Source of the DNA: Cryptomeria japonica
Lineage: Eukaryota > Streptophyta > Pinopsida > Cupressales > Cupressaceae
Length of the DNA stretch: 64,000 nucleotides
NCBI RefSeq assembly: GCF_030272615.1
Contig: NC_081414.1
Span: 52,134,636-52,198,635, forward strand
Direction of reading: 5' to 3'
This document shows positions 1 through 13,345 of this stretch, in pieces; the first letter of the stretch is position 1; every line of letters begins with the position of its first letter. Under the pieces are notes generated by a model that saw only the letters and a list, made by a program, of their open reading frames with translations, did not search any database and was not told the origin of the DNA. The position numbers and the translations under genes are program-made.

Positions 1-1969
1 TGATCTTTGCATGACTATTTAGTGCTCCAGTAAGAGGTTTTGTCCCTTACTGTTGAGGATTAGGCCTTTCGGCTATATAGCTCCAGCGAGAGGAAGAATG
101 CCTTGCTATTGAGGAATGATTATGTAACCTCCAGTGGGATGAGTTTGTCTCATTGTTGAGGATTGGTTTTATTTTTATTTTTCCTTTGACCTCATGTTTA
201 TGCTTTGGTTCTTTATTTGCAATGTTTTGATGGAGGATTTTGCTCGATCTTTGAGCATATGTATCTTCTTATGTTTCAGATTGTATCAGGGATGTTATGA
301 ATTTGTTCATATCATTTGTGAGCCTTCATGATGTTTATGTGATATTATTTTGAGGTAAGTTTCATCCTAAGGTTATGGTTAATGGTCAGGGAGAGTGGGC
401 TTCCATTTGAGTGACTTGGGTCTTGAGGATTAGACAACCAGGTTACCTAGAGTCTAGAATGCCAGGATATCTCATTGGGAGTTTATTTTGTAATCAAGTG
501 ATAACATAATTAATTAATCTTAAGTAGGTTGGGTAGAAGTAAATTACCTTAATAAGATAAGAAATGAATTTCTGGCCTCAATTCGTGTCCCTGGGGTGTT
601 CATGTTGATTCAGGAATGGTTCAGAAGACCTTGGTGATCCAAGTAAGTCGAAATCTCTTAATATCCTCATAGGTTGAGATGGCTCTGCATGAGTATCATG
701 GATCTCGGGACAAGTTCCCATGATGACTACATGTGATGCCACTCTTCCCCTACATGTGTCCATTATGCTTATGCCTTCATTTTTTATTATGTTTTTGGGA
801 ATTTATTGATTTATGATTAGCCTTGTGATGTGATTTGATTCATTGTCTTGGTTTTAATCTATTTGGATGTCATGTTGAGTCTCATGGTTGTTAGGTGTCA
901 ACATAGGTCTTGAGTGTGAGTTGGAACCCCATGCCATCTCCTAGCACAAGGGGTGGTTCCTATTTGGTTCCACATGGTCAAGTGGTTTGATGCTTTCTTC
1001 CATTGGGATGTTCTTCATTGGATGCTAGCGTGCATGGATATGGATTCTATGCTTCTTCATTATGCAGATAGTTGTGGAGATGATTTTTGTGTACTGAGAT
1101 AGTTACTTGTATCATGATGACGTTGTAAATGTAAAAGAGACTATGTACTTGTATCTAGTATTATTATGTAATAGGACATGGTGTAGTAGTTGTGATGGAA
1201 TAGGATGTTGTATTCATTATATGATTCATCTTACAAGATTGTTCATTATGATGAGATTGAGATCTTATGTTGATTAGGAAATTGAATGATTAGATTATGT
1301 GCACTCTTTTTGTATCATGTGGTTCTTAAATCAGTTAGTTGCATGAGATTTCCAATTAGAAAGAAGATTAGTGCTTGCTATTATAATATTTGCATATGTG
1401 TGTGGATAATAATCTTGATGAAATGTGTAATGGTTATCATCTAGTTTTATTGGTAGGAATGGGAAATATATATACAGGTTCATGATGTGATAGATGAATA
1501 ATAAAAGACTATGGAATTAGGAACACTTGGTTTGGTGCCCTAAAATGAACTTAAAGGATTAAGGGTTATGCTAGATTATGCATTTAAAGTAAATGATTCT
1601 CATGATAAGGAGGATAGTAACTAATTGGAAAGAATGCAATTTCTGTAATAGATATTAATGGTTTCTTGATATGGATATATTATGTGTTGTGGATAGTAAA
1701 TAATGATGTTGGAGTACCCTAGGGGAAAGTGTAAATGGGTATATGTATGCTTTGAGATGTTTATGGTTATGATGTTATTTCCATTTGCGTTATATGAGGT
1801 TATGGATATAGATATGTTCATGATGTTTTATGCATTTATGTGAAGTTAATCTATGATCTTATGTAATGATGGTTTACTATGTTGCATTAGTAGATGTTTA
1901 AAAATTTTTTTTTCTCTATTTGATGCTTAGTTTAGTTATTTTCTCTAGGGTATTTTGGCGGGCATTACA
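1..1969 (-). repeat. Probable LTR (or solo LTR) of a minus-strand Ty3/gypsy element, right end at 1969
   Basis: Read on the minus strand, the sequence starting at 1969 begins TGTAATGCCCGCCAAAATAC, the TG-initial form common at plant gypsy LTR starts. The sequence just outside (1970 onward) is not purine-rich on the minus strand, so no polypurine tract precedes it. This suggests a 5' LTR or a solo LTR rather than a 3' LTR. The left end is not visible: I found no primer binding site and no second copy of the flanking TCCTA. The element may continue beyond the window. No coding sequence is present; the small reading frames inside are not convincing. Confidence 0.4.
25..161. repeat. Three tandem stem-loop repeats, each bracketed by CTCC...TTGAGG
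   Basis: Three units start at 25, 81 and 129. Each begins CTCCAG and ends TTGAGG, and each folds on itself. Unit 1 pairs CAGTAAG (28-34) with CTTACTG (46-52). Unit 2 pairs AGCGAG (85-90) with CTTGCT (102-107), including one G-T pair. Unit 3 pairs GATGAG (138-143) with CTCATT (149-154), also with one G-T pair. In every unit an outer CTC pairs with GAG. The stem sequence differs between units but pairing is kept. Confidence 0.6.
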
Positions 1970-4900
1970 TCCTACATGGGAATTTCAAATCACTCTCATT
2001 TTTTAACAACAACTTACTTGGCAGGTCCCTTGCTTATAGCTAAGGTTTCAAGGGCACATCATCAAATATGATGCCACATCAGCATGCTTTTTGCCAAGGT
2101 GTTTAAAACAACCCAAAAAAAGGTGAGACCAATAATCATGCAAAAGGTGCCCCAATACTGTTGCAGCTGATGGGGCATCACATGATTGGTTACTTTTTAC
2201 AACAAATGGTATATTTCATTCAATTATTGGTACTCATCCTGAGCATTAACAACTTTAAAGTCACAACTATTGGGGCAATGTTGTACAAAAATTGGACATT
2301 AAATCAACAAGTATGAGGGTATTAAATCAACAACTTCTATCACAAGAATTGGAACAAACTCAACTATTGAGTCCTTTCCCCTACCCCCAAGTGCTATAAG
2401 TTCAAACCCAAATTCCATGAACATGACTTACTATTCATATTTTATTTGTACTATGTGTGATTGATCTAATAGAATATGCACTTGAAGACCTATTTATATT
2501 CATTTTTTAGATACCTAAACTTGTTAAGGAGGTGTCTAGGGACAACATTTAGAAGGATTTTACCAATTTGATAGGTGAATAGGTTGTCCTAGTTCAAACT
2601 AGTTAGTGCGACAAACTAATACTCATTAGTAATATTAAACATAACATACACAAAATCACATAAAACATATATGATGATGTGAATCTTATTCTCCATTGAA
2701 ATCCAAGTGTGATTTAATGATTCTTCTTTATGCCCTCTACCTTTTGTACAATGTTCAAATGCACAAATAAGTGCATTTAGATAGCACGACATAGTAACAT
2801 GTTGCATAAATGTGTTTGGTCAACTAAAAGTCAGTAGTAAAAAGTAGCTAGAAATCTTGAAATTGAATTTGAATCCTTGAAGATTTTAGATTCATAGATT
2901 GTGCACTTTGAGATTAACCTAGGTCAATATTGAGCTAGTTAGAAATGAACCTTACAAATAAAACTATGATTTTGAGGTAGGGATTCAATGTATAGAAGTA
3001 AATGTGAATCAAAGTGAAACCATGATAACTAAATAAAAAATGTATGTAAATTGATGTAAAAAATAAATAATTAAAGATGGATATGGTTATTCATGTAAAG
3101 TAATGGATCATTCTTGAATCCTTCTTGTAGTCTCTTTCTTATGACACCTAGATTAAAAAATACAAAATGAAAAAGTATGAAATGAGTAGTGTTAACTACA
3201 TAAACAAATGAGAAAAAACTATGTTGGTATAAATATCTTAAAAAAAGAGAACAACATAATAGGGATTAAAAAAATCATACACGGAAAGTGGTATGATTTA
3301 CTCTATTGAATTTTGTGATGAAAGAAACAAACATTACATAATGTCTATAAATTATTGGAAAAATTAAATTAAAGAATAATGTTATTATGTATTAATTAGA
3401 AAATGATCTTTCCTTAGAAACAATGCTTGATAAAGTACAAATATTTAGGCCTCTTAGATGCATGAGTTAGGATGACTCATGTTTAAGAGGTTTTGAGTTA
3501 GCTTCTAATTTTAACTGTAGGTAATATGTTAGAGGTGACTCGTCAATTACATAAATATGGCACCTAGATACCATCAATTAGGAATCAATGAGGCGACAAT
3601 GCCTCTTGAAGATCTCAAATCAAGAATTATACATGTATTTATGAGCTACCTAGGTGATTGAAGTTTTAATGACCTATTATATTAAGTAACCTTTATAACT
3701 AGGCACAATATCATACTTAAAATACAATTGTCATAGCCGTCTTTCTCTATCTTGATAAAAACTTGCTACTATAATAATTATTGCTATTATATTTCATATC
3801 ATTTTGTGATTATTGTTAGAAATGTTTTATTTATTAAGATTGAAATTATTTTTAAAAATGAATTAAATAGTGGACACACACACTTGAAAATCATAAATTT
3901 AATTTGGCAAATTATTCTTTTATTCAAAATACCAATTGAGCACATGTCGTAGGAGGAAATAAGAAGCTTCTAGAAGTAGATTTCAAATTCCACTTCCTTG
4001 CATGTAACCCCCACTTTGTCAATTATTAATTTTGCATGGATCAATTTTTGGAAAAAGAATCTCTAAAATGCATTAATTCTCTTGATAATGGAAAATGATG
4101 CATCTTTCTATATAATGTATGTTAACTTTTGAAATAGGGGCTATGGCATTTTTGATGAAAAGTAATTTCTTGAGCTCTTGTAAAAACATGTTAGAAGTAG
4201 GAAGATTTTTGTAGACAATTGTATTGTAGGAGATTGTTTTTTTCCAAGTTTTTGAGGAGATCTTACCAAGCTAGAAGGAAGGATTGAAGAAGGATATTTG
4301 GGGAGATTTGGAGGTGATTCAACATCAAGCGATTACAATCAATCCAGGTTCTCTTATCTATTTCTTGTTTTGAAAAAAAAATTATGTACTTAAAAGAAAA
4401 AGGGAAAGAATTCTACTTGCATGCATTTTTCTATAGTGGATTTGTATAGGTTTTGATAGTGAAAATTTATATACAAATAAGGGGATACAAATTTTTTTAT
4501 GGAATATATATATATGTATGAAAATGAGAAATATCTTTAAATCACTTCTATTTTCTTCACTTTGGATTCTATTCTTTACAAGAAATTTTAGTTTAAAAAA
4601 AAAATATAATAATAAAAGAATGAGATTTATTAGGAATTTATATATTTATTTATTTTCTTTTCATTTTAAAAAAATAAAAAGAAAGATTTAGATGATTTTT
4701 CTTTTAGAGAGAATCGTGTATTTTTCTCTATGCTAATAAATTAAACTCTCTAGGAATTTTTCATTTTCAACTCTCTGTTTATTCATTCCTATGAGTACTT
4801 TATTTCTCAAAGACAATTTATCTCTCTGTGATTTCCTTGAATATATAATTTTCTGTGTAAATTTATTTCTCCATTCAATTTATTGCCTATGACTAATTAT

Positions 4901-5089
4901 TCCTCAATATTTAATCCTGTGTGAATAGATATATCTATGTACATCTATCTCTAGAAAGATCCTCTAAAAAACAATTATCCCTGGGATACTATTCTTTATA
5001 TATATATATATACCTCTGAGGAAATTCATCTCTGGTGTATTTATCCCTGGGAGTAAACATCTCCAAATTTTATGCACCTCTCTAAATGT
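1970..5089. other. AT-rich stretch without a recognisable gene
   Basis: I see no reading frame with family resemblance, no LTR pair and no RNA gene here. There are short low-complexity tracts, including TA dinucleotide runs near 4506-4515 and 5000-5012 and A-rich runs near 4593-4680. The stretch directly left of the LINE terminus, about 4740-5060, repeats loosely similar pyrimidine-rich words such as ATCTCTG and ATCCCTGG, without a clear period. Confidence 0.6.
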
Positions 5090-5281
5090 TTTTGATTAAG
5101 GAAAACCAGGTTTTAAGGGACCTAAAACCCGCTTACATTACAAAAAGATAGGCAAGAAAGAAGCTAGAGAGAACAGTACATAGAAAGAAAAGCTGCAAAA
5201 AACCAGTAGGAAAAACAACAGCTAGGAAAAGGACAGCAAAAATCCAGCGAGAGACTGGCAAACAAAGACCAGAATTACATT
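5090..5281 (-). other. LINE 3' untranslated tail
   Basis: After the last stop at 5282 the minus strand is rich in T and C and contains repeated GGTTTTTTGCAGC and TTTTTCCTAGCTG-like words. It then reads TTTTGTAATGTAAGCGGG and finishes around AATCAAAAACATTT. In my experience this style of ending is typical of plant L1 elements. No long poly(A) remains, so the 5090 border is approximate. Confidence 0.45.
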
Positions 5282-7179
5282 TCAGATAAAAACTTTTATA
5301 GACTCTTCCGCATCCTTAACCAACATCATCGTATCCTTAGTAGCTTCTCTCAGGTCTTTGTTCTTCTGCTTCAGATGGATGTCTTTAGTCTTCATCTCCA
5401 AATCGTTGGTAGTCTACCTTGTTCTTCTCTTGGAAGTTTGGGGAGCAGAGCTGGAGGTCAGCATATCATCAATGATCACCATCTATTTGTTTTGTTGGTT
5501 CCCCTCTAGACAATCAACCAAGGCATTCATATTTTGAGACGAGACCTTCAAAACCTCAAAGCCGTGATTCATAAAATTCTTCAATGCCTTCTTGGTTTTA
5601 GTAACCCGATTGTTAATAATTTCATTATCAACCTCAACCTTATCTTTGACAATTCTGATCACATCTTCTAGATGCTTCAAGTCTCCCTTAATCATATCAT
5701 TTTCTAGCCAGTCCTACATTTCAATTTCATTCTCTGCCTCATTGGTGTCCACCTTCGTATCCTCTTTCCCAGTATTGGTATCCTTAATCAAATCCTGAAT
5801 CTTATACTCCAAATCTCTCTATTTATTATGAATACTGGAAATACTTTCAATTACCCATTTCTGGAAATTAAAAACTTCCAGAGTGCTATTTCTGATAGCG
5901 TTCAAAATGAAGTTTTTCATCTCCCTACCCTGCTCAGAGCTCATAGACTTAGGGTTAACTTCCTCCATGGTATTCTATGCAACATTCCTGCTATCCGAGA
6001 CAATAGGGTTTGAATCCAGCTTTTCCACATACACTTTTCTCTACACATTGTCCTCTTCTCCTACAACCTCTTTCTTTTCATTCTCCGCTTCATCATCAGC
6101 TGCCTTCCCCTATTCCTCCTCCAAACCAGCTTCCACATATGTGTCCTCTTTATCAACATCATCAACCCTCCCTTTTTTATGAAGAGGAACGTTAGACGAA
6201 TCATCATCAGATTCAGACCCATCATGACTATCTGAAATTGCCACCAAATGATCTTCCTTATTAACCCTAGATTTTTTCTTCAAATGCTCATAAATGAACA
6301 GGATGAGACCTTGGTGAGCTATGGGATAGGATTTGGATTTTTTAGCATGGTCAGCCAAGCTTTCATTCAGGGATGAAGCTAAATAGAAAGGTAAGGAGAT
6401 CTTAAACCCATGGTAGAAATGGTTTAGAATAGAAAAATGATAATTATAAACCTACTATCAATAGTTAAGAATTCCATCAAAACCCTTAACATATTCAGCC
6501 AGAAGGAATTTACCTGATGAGGGAGGTAGTAAGATACATTTTCCTTCTTGGCGAGCCAAACCTTCTCTTCATCACTTTTAGGGAAATTTTTTATATCTTC
6601 TGCCGCAAAATTTTGATCTCTGTAAAACTTGGTGCCTTCCTTCTATAATCTGGTAACTTTCGCCACCAAGTCCTCATCGAGCTTCCAAGTCTCCCCAAAC
6701 AGTGTGACTTTGTTGTTTTTCCATCCCTTGGCAAAGCCTTGAGACACCGACTTTTTACTACCATGCAATTTTTCCATGTAGTCTGTGAAACCATGTCTAT
6801 GTAGCCTCCGCCAAACTTTCTGATTTCTTTTCCAATTATCATGGCCAGACAACTCATTCTAATTAAGATTGCCTCCCATGTTGAAATGCAGGTCGAGGCT
6901 CTCAACATAGCACAAGTTACTCAAAAACTGAAACCCAAGACTTAAGCACAAGCTCTTGAATAGAATGCTAGGTTCAAAAAATAGGGTAATATCTATGAGT
7001 TTGAAGAGGTATTTAATAATAGTCACAATGAACCAGCACTCATTATGATCAGCCTCATCACACCAGTGATCATCATCACAATTCCTTAAAACAAACATCA
7101 ACTAACACTTCACATAACCCCAGTCTTTGTCGTTGATATCCGGACCAGGAAGAGTAATGATTAACTTAACTTGAACCAT
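5282..7179 (-). pseudogene. Unknown third ORF downstream of the LINE RNase H, broken
   Basis: A long coding-like stretch starts at 7179, overlapping the last codons of RNase H, and can be followed to a stop at 5282 through several stops and at least one frameshift (near 6425). I do not recognise a named family. Visible features are an aromatic and basic central part (NQKVWRRLHRHGFTDYMEKL near 6800) and the segments NVSYYLPHQ (near 6510) and SYPIAHQGLILFIYEHL (near 6310). An acidic Ser/Asp stretch with a basic HKKGR patch lies near 6190. A helical, charged C-terminus (5330-5695) looks coiled-coil-like. Acidic linker followed by coiled coil resembles the layout of the unrelated unknown protein at 53654-57129. 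It could be a LINE cargo ORF or a fragment of another element. Confidence 0.5.
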
Positions 7180-10100
7180 GGATACGATCAAATAATAATT
7201 GCGCCCATACATCCTTCTTACAATAGGCTTCTCCAATATATTTAGTGTCCTCCTCTAAATAAACCACCTCATTAGCTAATAGGTCATAAACCTTATTACT
7301 TTCCCTTAGAGTATGGGAAATGAAAACACTATCATAGTCATTTAATAGCTTTTTAGCACTTTCAATGATATTGTAAATGTTCCAAGAGGGAGAACTAGTG
7401 CCTTTGATAGCCTAAATAATATTGAGGAAGTCCCCTTCTAGCCATATTTTTTAAAATTTAAAACCTTGAGCAAGCTGGAGGCATTTTAACATTGTCTGGG
7501 CTTCAGCAACATGATTGTTTTGAACTCCAAAGGGAGAGGCAATAGTAGCAACACAAACTCCATGAGTATTTATGATGAATCCTCCCCCTCTTGACTTCCC
7601 AAGATTGCCTTTGGCTGCCCCATCAAAATTCACCTGGACCCAATCATGATAGGCAAATCTCCAAACAACATTTTCTCTCCTAATCTTAATGTCAAATTTG
7701 CAAATCTTGTGAATCAAATTCCATCTAGTGAGGATACCTTTCTCAATATCATTCATATTAAGAAACCTCCACTGCTTGTTGTTTCTATGAAGAATGTTTA
7801 TTTTTTATTTAATTGCCCTGCAAATCTTTTCAAAAACCACCTGAGACGTACACTTAGCCTCCCTAAAAATTATGTTATTTCTCTCCTTCCAGATATACCA
7901 ACAGGTCATAGGAAGGATCAAGGACTAGAGGGTCTTGATGAGAGGAAATTTGGTGGGAAAGATCCATTGCCAAATGACTTCCTTGAGATTGTTATGCATA
8001 ACCCATTATGCATAACCCATTCCACTCTCCATTGCACCCAAAATTTACTCCAGATTTCCTAGGTAAAGGAGCAACGGATAAACAAATGATCCACAGATTC
8101 TTCCTCTTTTTGACATATATCACACCTGTTAGGAAACATGAAACCTCTACGAGACAAGTTATCAATGGTAAGAATCTTGTTGTGAGTTCCAAGCCAAAAA
8201 AACATGTTAACTTTTGGAATAAGGACTCTATTCTATATTTTAGCCCATATTGGGTTGCTGACCTAAGTAATAGTTTTTCTATAAGTAGATGCAATAGTGA
8301 AGTTACCCCTGGGATTACTCTTCCAAAGAAACACATCATCAAAGTCTTTATTAACAAAAAAGGACAGCAGCTCCTGCTGAAGCAGCGAAAACCCAGCATA
8401 AATAGCATCAAGCCTCACCCATTTATTCTCCTTCCAGTAATTACAAACCATAGACCCATACCTTCTTTTACATTCATCAATGAATTGGCTGCAATCCTGA
8501 TTCAAGAGAGGTTCATCTTTAATCCAAACATCCTCCCAGAACTTGATTCTATCACCTTTGCCAGGGACCCATCTAGCTCCAGCTTTAGCAACTTTTATGG
8601 ACTTGATTATACTATTCCATATGAAAGACCCGGTAGGGACATCTTCAGAGTAGAGAAGAGAATGCAAAGGTTGATCATGAATATATTTATCAAACCACAC
8701 CCAATTCCAATCTTTTTTAATGCCATAAGCCCTCCATATCTGTTTAGCAAGCAGAGCTTTGTTAAAAGTTTTGAGAACTTTAATACCTAAACCCCCCTTG
8801 CACTTAGGCTTACACACTTTGTCCTAGGAAACCAAGGAAATCCTTTTTTCATCTTCTACCCCTGACCAAAGGAATCTTTTCTGAATCCTCTCTAAAGCTT
8901 CAGTAAATTTAGTCAGAATACCAAACAGGCTAAGAGCATAGATAGGAAGATTCTGAAGGGTGGCTTGAAGAAGCTGAAGCTTTCCTACTTGAGATAGCAT
9001 AGATCCTTTCCAACCTGCTAGTTTCTTGTTGAGTTTGTCAATTAAAAAGTTACAGAAGGAGTTTGGGGGAACCAAACCCAGAGGGAGACCCAAATAAGTG
9101 GAGGGGAGCATTTCCACCTTACAACCAATGATGTTAGCGATTCTTTGCTTCCTTATAATAGGGGTATTTATAAAATAAATAGCAGACTTCTCCTAATTAA
9201 CTTGTTCTCCCGTCGCCAAAGAATATGAGCTAAGACCACCTTTGAAGGTAGCAGCCTCACCAATAGATGAATATCCCATTAAAATTGTGTCATTAATAAA
9301 TTGTTGATGAGTACAAGACACATTAGCAGAGGAGGGTTTAAGGCCTTTGATAGTCTTATTCACCTTCATTTTTTGAATCAATCTGCTCATACTTTCCACC
9401 AACATTGTAAAGAGGATAGGAGAAATAGGGTCTCCTTTCCTGAGTCCCCTAGAATATTTAAAAAATCTAGACAGAGTCCCATTAATAAGGATACAAAAAA
9501 TTGGGGTAGAAATAAGTTCTCTGATAACTTCAATTACCTTTTCATCAAATCCAAAGGCCTCCATAATTCTGAAAAGAACCTGTCATTCCACTATATCATA
9601 GGCTTTTTCCAAATCCAATTTTATGAGAAACCCTTCTTTATTTGCAGCGTTTAGAGAATGGATATTCTCATGCACAAGAATAATTGAATCCAAAATCTGT
9701 CTGTCAGGGACAAATCCTTTTTGTTCCTCAAAGATGATAAAGAGGAGAGCAGCCAAAAGTCTAGAAGTTATAACTTTAGAAATAATCTTATAAAAGGAGT
9801 TACAAAGACTTTTTGGCCTAAATTTTCCCATAGAGTCCGCACTAGCCACCTTAGGAATTAGGGTGATTAAAGTAAAGTTGATTTTCTTAAGGATTCTTCT
9901 GGATCCAAAGAATTATTTAACATCATTGACTGTATCTTTCCCCACAATATGCCAATATTCCTGAAAGAAGAACATGGGAAAACCATCTAGGCCCGGAGCC
10001 TTATCCCCTTGAAAAGAGAATACAAGAGAATACAACTTTTTTAATTTCATTAGCAGTAGCAGATAGAGTCTTATTCTGGTGAGGTTCAATAACCTTGGGA

Positions 10101-11365
10101 ATGTTATCAACTAGGTCTTGATGCTTAGCAATGTCAATATCCCTACTACCAGTGAGGAGCTGAGAGAAGAACCTAACTGCTTCATCCCCAACGTCATCAT
10201 CTTTAAGAAGAATTTTGTCATTAGCAATTAGTCTAGATATTCTATTGGTAGCTTTATGTTTCAAGGAGGTCATGTGAAAGAATTTAGTGTTTCTATCCCC
10301 AACTTCCAACCAAATAGCCCTAGATCTCTGCCTCCAATAGATTTCCTTGGATATAGTGTTGTGAAGTTTGGTTAGAATATCATCTTCCTTAGCCTTGGGA
10401 TACTTATTATAACCATCTTTCTGAATAGAGTTTTCGATCTATTCTAATTCCTCCTTCAATTTTTTTTTTATTCAAAAATATCTCCGAAAACCTTCTTATT
10501 CTAGATCTTGATGTTATCTTTGATGTTTCTAAGTTTTTTAGCAACTTTGTACATGGTAGATCCACCCACATTAATTTTTCACCAATTGGCAATGGATTTT
10601 TTGAAATATGGGTGAGATATCCACATTTTCTCAAACCGGAAAGGAAAACAACGTTTTCTTTTAACAAATTCAGCAACAATAGAAATGGGATAATGATCTG
10701 ATCTAATTTCATTGATAACAAACAAAGAACATCTATAAGTAAGGATCCAGTCATGAGTGATAAGGGATCTATCAAGCCTTACTTGAATGAGATCTACTTC
10801 TTCCCTTCAATTAGACCAAGTGTAGGAAGCTCCAGTAAGATCAATATCAATCAAGGCATTGGCATTGATGAATTCCATCAGGGCAATCCTGCTATCCATT
10901 GGGCTTGAGTTCCTCCAAATTTCTCAATTCCTTGCAATGGGGTATTGAAATCTCTCATCAACAACCAGCTATCTTGAGAAAAAAACCTTCTTTTCTGCTG
11001 GATTTTGTCCCAAAATTTACTCCTAGCAGCTTTGGAATTAGGGGTGTAAATGTTAGTAACCACCCATTCCTTTCCTTCAGTAATACTTTTTACTTTCATT
11101 GATATAATATTACCATCTTCATATATCAAATCTCCAAAATAGTTTTCTTGTTCCAGAATATAGCCACCCCACCTAAAGCCCCATTTGAGCTACTACCACA
11201 AACTCCTCCCTGTTTAAAGAATTTTAAATTTTCAACTTTTTCCTTACTCATTTTGGTTTCCTGAACCAGGATGATATCCGGCTTATGATCTCTAATAAGA
11301 TTCTGTAAAACATCCTATTTATGGAGACCATTTAGGCCTTAAATGTTCGAGGAGATAACCTTCAT
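7166..11365 (-). pseudogene. LINE ORF2: AP endonuclease, reverse transcriptase, zf-RVT and RNase H, broken
   Basis: ORF2 nicks target DNA and copies the element RNA into the nick. The start methionine at 11365 (MKVISSNI) begins the endonuclease, with VQETK near 11270. The reverse transcriptase lies at about 8960-10110: DKAPGLDGFPMFFFQEYW, then KLDLEKAYD with the first catalytic Asp, then GLRKGDPISPILF. The usual F-A-D-D box reads FINDTILMG near 9300, so one catalytic Asp is Asn and the enzyme would be inactive. The zf-RVT region is at 8263-8817 (FWEDVWIKDEPLL). RNase H (7166-7756) keeps its Asp in NFDGAAKGN, Glu in HVAEAQ, Asp in LEGDFLN and Asp in NKVYDLLANE. Several Trp codons have become stops (near 9582, 9194 and 8825). 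Confidence 0.85.
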
Positions 11366-11400
11366 TTGGAAGCTTGGGACCAGGATTCCTAAATAGTTCA

Positions 11401-13072
11401 CTACCTTCCATCAGCTATGTTTTGTTTTCTCTCCTGGTCCCTATGCCACTTCATGGGTTTACGACCCTGCAGAGATTTGGAAAGACCAATATCTACCTTA
11501 GATCCGGTCCTAGTTTTAACCCCATTAGAGCATCCTGTCTTCTTATTTTTCTTTTTTCCCACCCCTATTATCTCTTCATCATCTTCAGCTTTGTGATCAG
11601 CTTGCTTATTATTCCATGGTTCTCCACCTTTCTGAGAGGAGGTGGGCATTTCAGCTCTAGCATTCTGAAATAAAGAGTTTAGGTTAACCTGAGGCAATCC
11701 GAACTTATTCTTCTTTCCCAGCATAACTTTAGGTCCTTCAAAGTCATTTTGACAAGCTTTATTACTTTTCATTTCTAAAACTTGAAGGGCCTCATGTTGG
11801 GATTCAATCATGTCGTCAATCTCACCCTCTTCAATAATTTCTTCTATGGTTACATTCTCTTCCTCCCGAGTCTGTAAAACTTCAAATACATTGACCGTTT
11901 TGATCTCAAATCCACTATTTTCACTCTTTTTATCTTCCTTTTGAAGGGTTACCTTGAGAGGAGTAGCTTTCCTATCATCTTATGTTATATCTTTTAGGTT
12001 ACTAGGAATTTCACTTCCTCCTTCCACTCTACTATCCTCCTTAACATTAGTCTTCTCTTTCCAAATCTGTTTAAAATGATTGTTAGACTTCTGGGATTTT
12101 TTGGGGTTAATTGGGCAAGCCTTAGCCCAATGTCCAACTTTCTTATAGGAGAAGAACACAAAGGGGAGGGACTCAAACTCTATGGTCTGTTCCCATAACC
12201 TAACTTTGGAGTTTATATCAATAGAACTGAGAAGATCCATATTCTGAGAGATATTGATGCAAATCCTCACATACACCAGTCTCTTTCATGCTACTGTCAT
12301 AGGATCTATAGCAACAAGATCCCCAAAGGAGTTAGCAATACCTGAGAAAACATCCTCCACCCAGAATTCAAGCGGAAAACCAGGAAGCCTTACCCAGACT
12401 AGAGTGGATTCAAAGAAGGAATCATTGAGTTCCATATTTGGAGACCATTTCCTTAGGGATAATGAAGATTTACCAAACATCCATGGTCCGCCACTCAAGG
12501 TCATTTCTAGATCTTCCCCACAAGAGAAGGAAAAAACAAAAAAAACCCCTTGACAGGGCAAAAACATCAACCTGACCTTTCAGCCTCCATTTTCTCTTAA
12601 CAAAAGATCTAACATCCTCAATATTGGGTTGTGGTCTGACAAATTGTCCCACTAGAGAAAAGGCCATTAGAGATATACTATGATCGATAACCATATCTAG
12701 AATTGCAATAGCAAATTTGCCTATTTTTTTTATTAGAAATCTCTTCCATAGAGGGGAAGGATGATTTACCAGTGGGTTTGTTTGCAAAAAGACGGTTCTA
12801 GGGTTTGAGAGCCTTCACCTCTGTCATCTTTTCCAAGTCAGTGTTAACAATCTCAAGACCCAATTTTGAAGAATCTTCACATTATTTTTACGGTCAGGAG
12901 GAGGGTCCCGATGCCGTGGGTCCCCATCCGGTCTCCCATCCTCATCATCCATCGGTTGTTCTTGAGCTGCAGAGACAACAAAACCAGAGGAACCAACCTC
13001 ATTGTTCTCTCCATTAGCAGAATTCAAATTTCCCTCTCGCCGCATCGTTCCCTCCATTTTTGCAACACTCAT
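11401..13072 (-). pseudogene. LINE ORF1 (gag-like, DUF4283 plus zinc knuckle), broken
   Basis: This is the nucleic-acid-binding ORF1 protein of a plant L1 element. The likely start is the methionine at 13072 (MSVAKMEG); an in-frame upstream methionine exists at 13102. A DUF4283 region lies at about 12290-12690, recognisable from LSGGPWMFG and VWVRLPGFPLEFW. The zinc knuckle at about 12110-12160 reads FFSYKKVGHWAKAC: the His and last Cys are kept, but the first two positions of a C-x2-C-x4-H-x4-C motif are Phe and Tyr, so zinc binding is probably lost. The C-terminal part (11401-11811) is lysine-rich and ends KWHRDQERKQNIADGR. The frame changes several times, so the copy cannot make one protein. 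ORF2 begins 35 bases downstream. Confidence 0.75.
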
Positions 13073-13102
13073 CACACCTCTATAAATGTTACATCCCCTC
13101 AA

Positions 13103-13345
13103 AATAATACTTTCCCTTATGTTTGTTTAACTCTGAGAATGTTTTATCCTCTATGAATTTAACTGAAGAAATTAAACTATATATATAATAAATAATATTG
13201 CTAAATGCAAAAAAAAAAGAGAAAAAATCCATTGTTTTTTTCGTTGTTTCTAATTTTTTCCATGCCGAAGAGGAGGTGGGGCAGTTAATAACCCCCACCC
13301 ACCCCACTACCTATGGTCACTGCTAGCACAGTGGTCCGTAGGTGT
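13103..13345. other. LINE 5' flank, no gene
   Basis: This short stretch holds a small AT-rich segment with a TA run near 13180, an A-rich tract at 13208-13228 and a C-rich segment at 13285-13310. Part of it may be the 5' untranslated leader of the LINE, whose 5' end cannot be placed. I see no reading frame or known repeat border. Confidence 0.4.

Larger units (their letters stand above)
5090..13102 (-). mobile_element. Degenerate L1-type LINE (non-LTR retrotransposon) with RNase H and an extra 3' ORF
   Basis: The minus strand carries, in order, a gag-like ORF1 (11401-13072), an endonuclease-reverse transcriptase-RNase H ORF2 (7166-11365) and a further long reading frame (5282-7179). A short 3' untranslated tail follows, ending near 5090. 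ORF1 with DUF4283 and a zinc knuckle, followed by ORF2, is the standard arrangement of plant L1 elements. Every reading frame carries stops or frameshifts, and catalytic and zinc-binding residues are damaged, so this copy is dead. I could not identify target-site duplications or a clean poly(A) tail. Both outer borders are therefore approximate, and membership of the third ORF rests on its position between ORF2 and the LINE-like tail. Confidence 0.8.
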
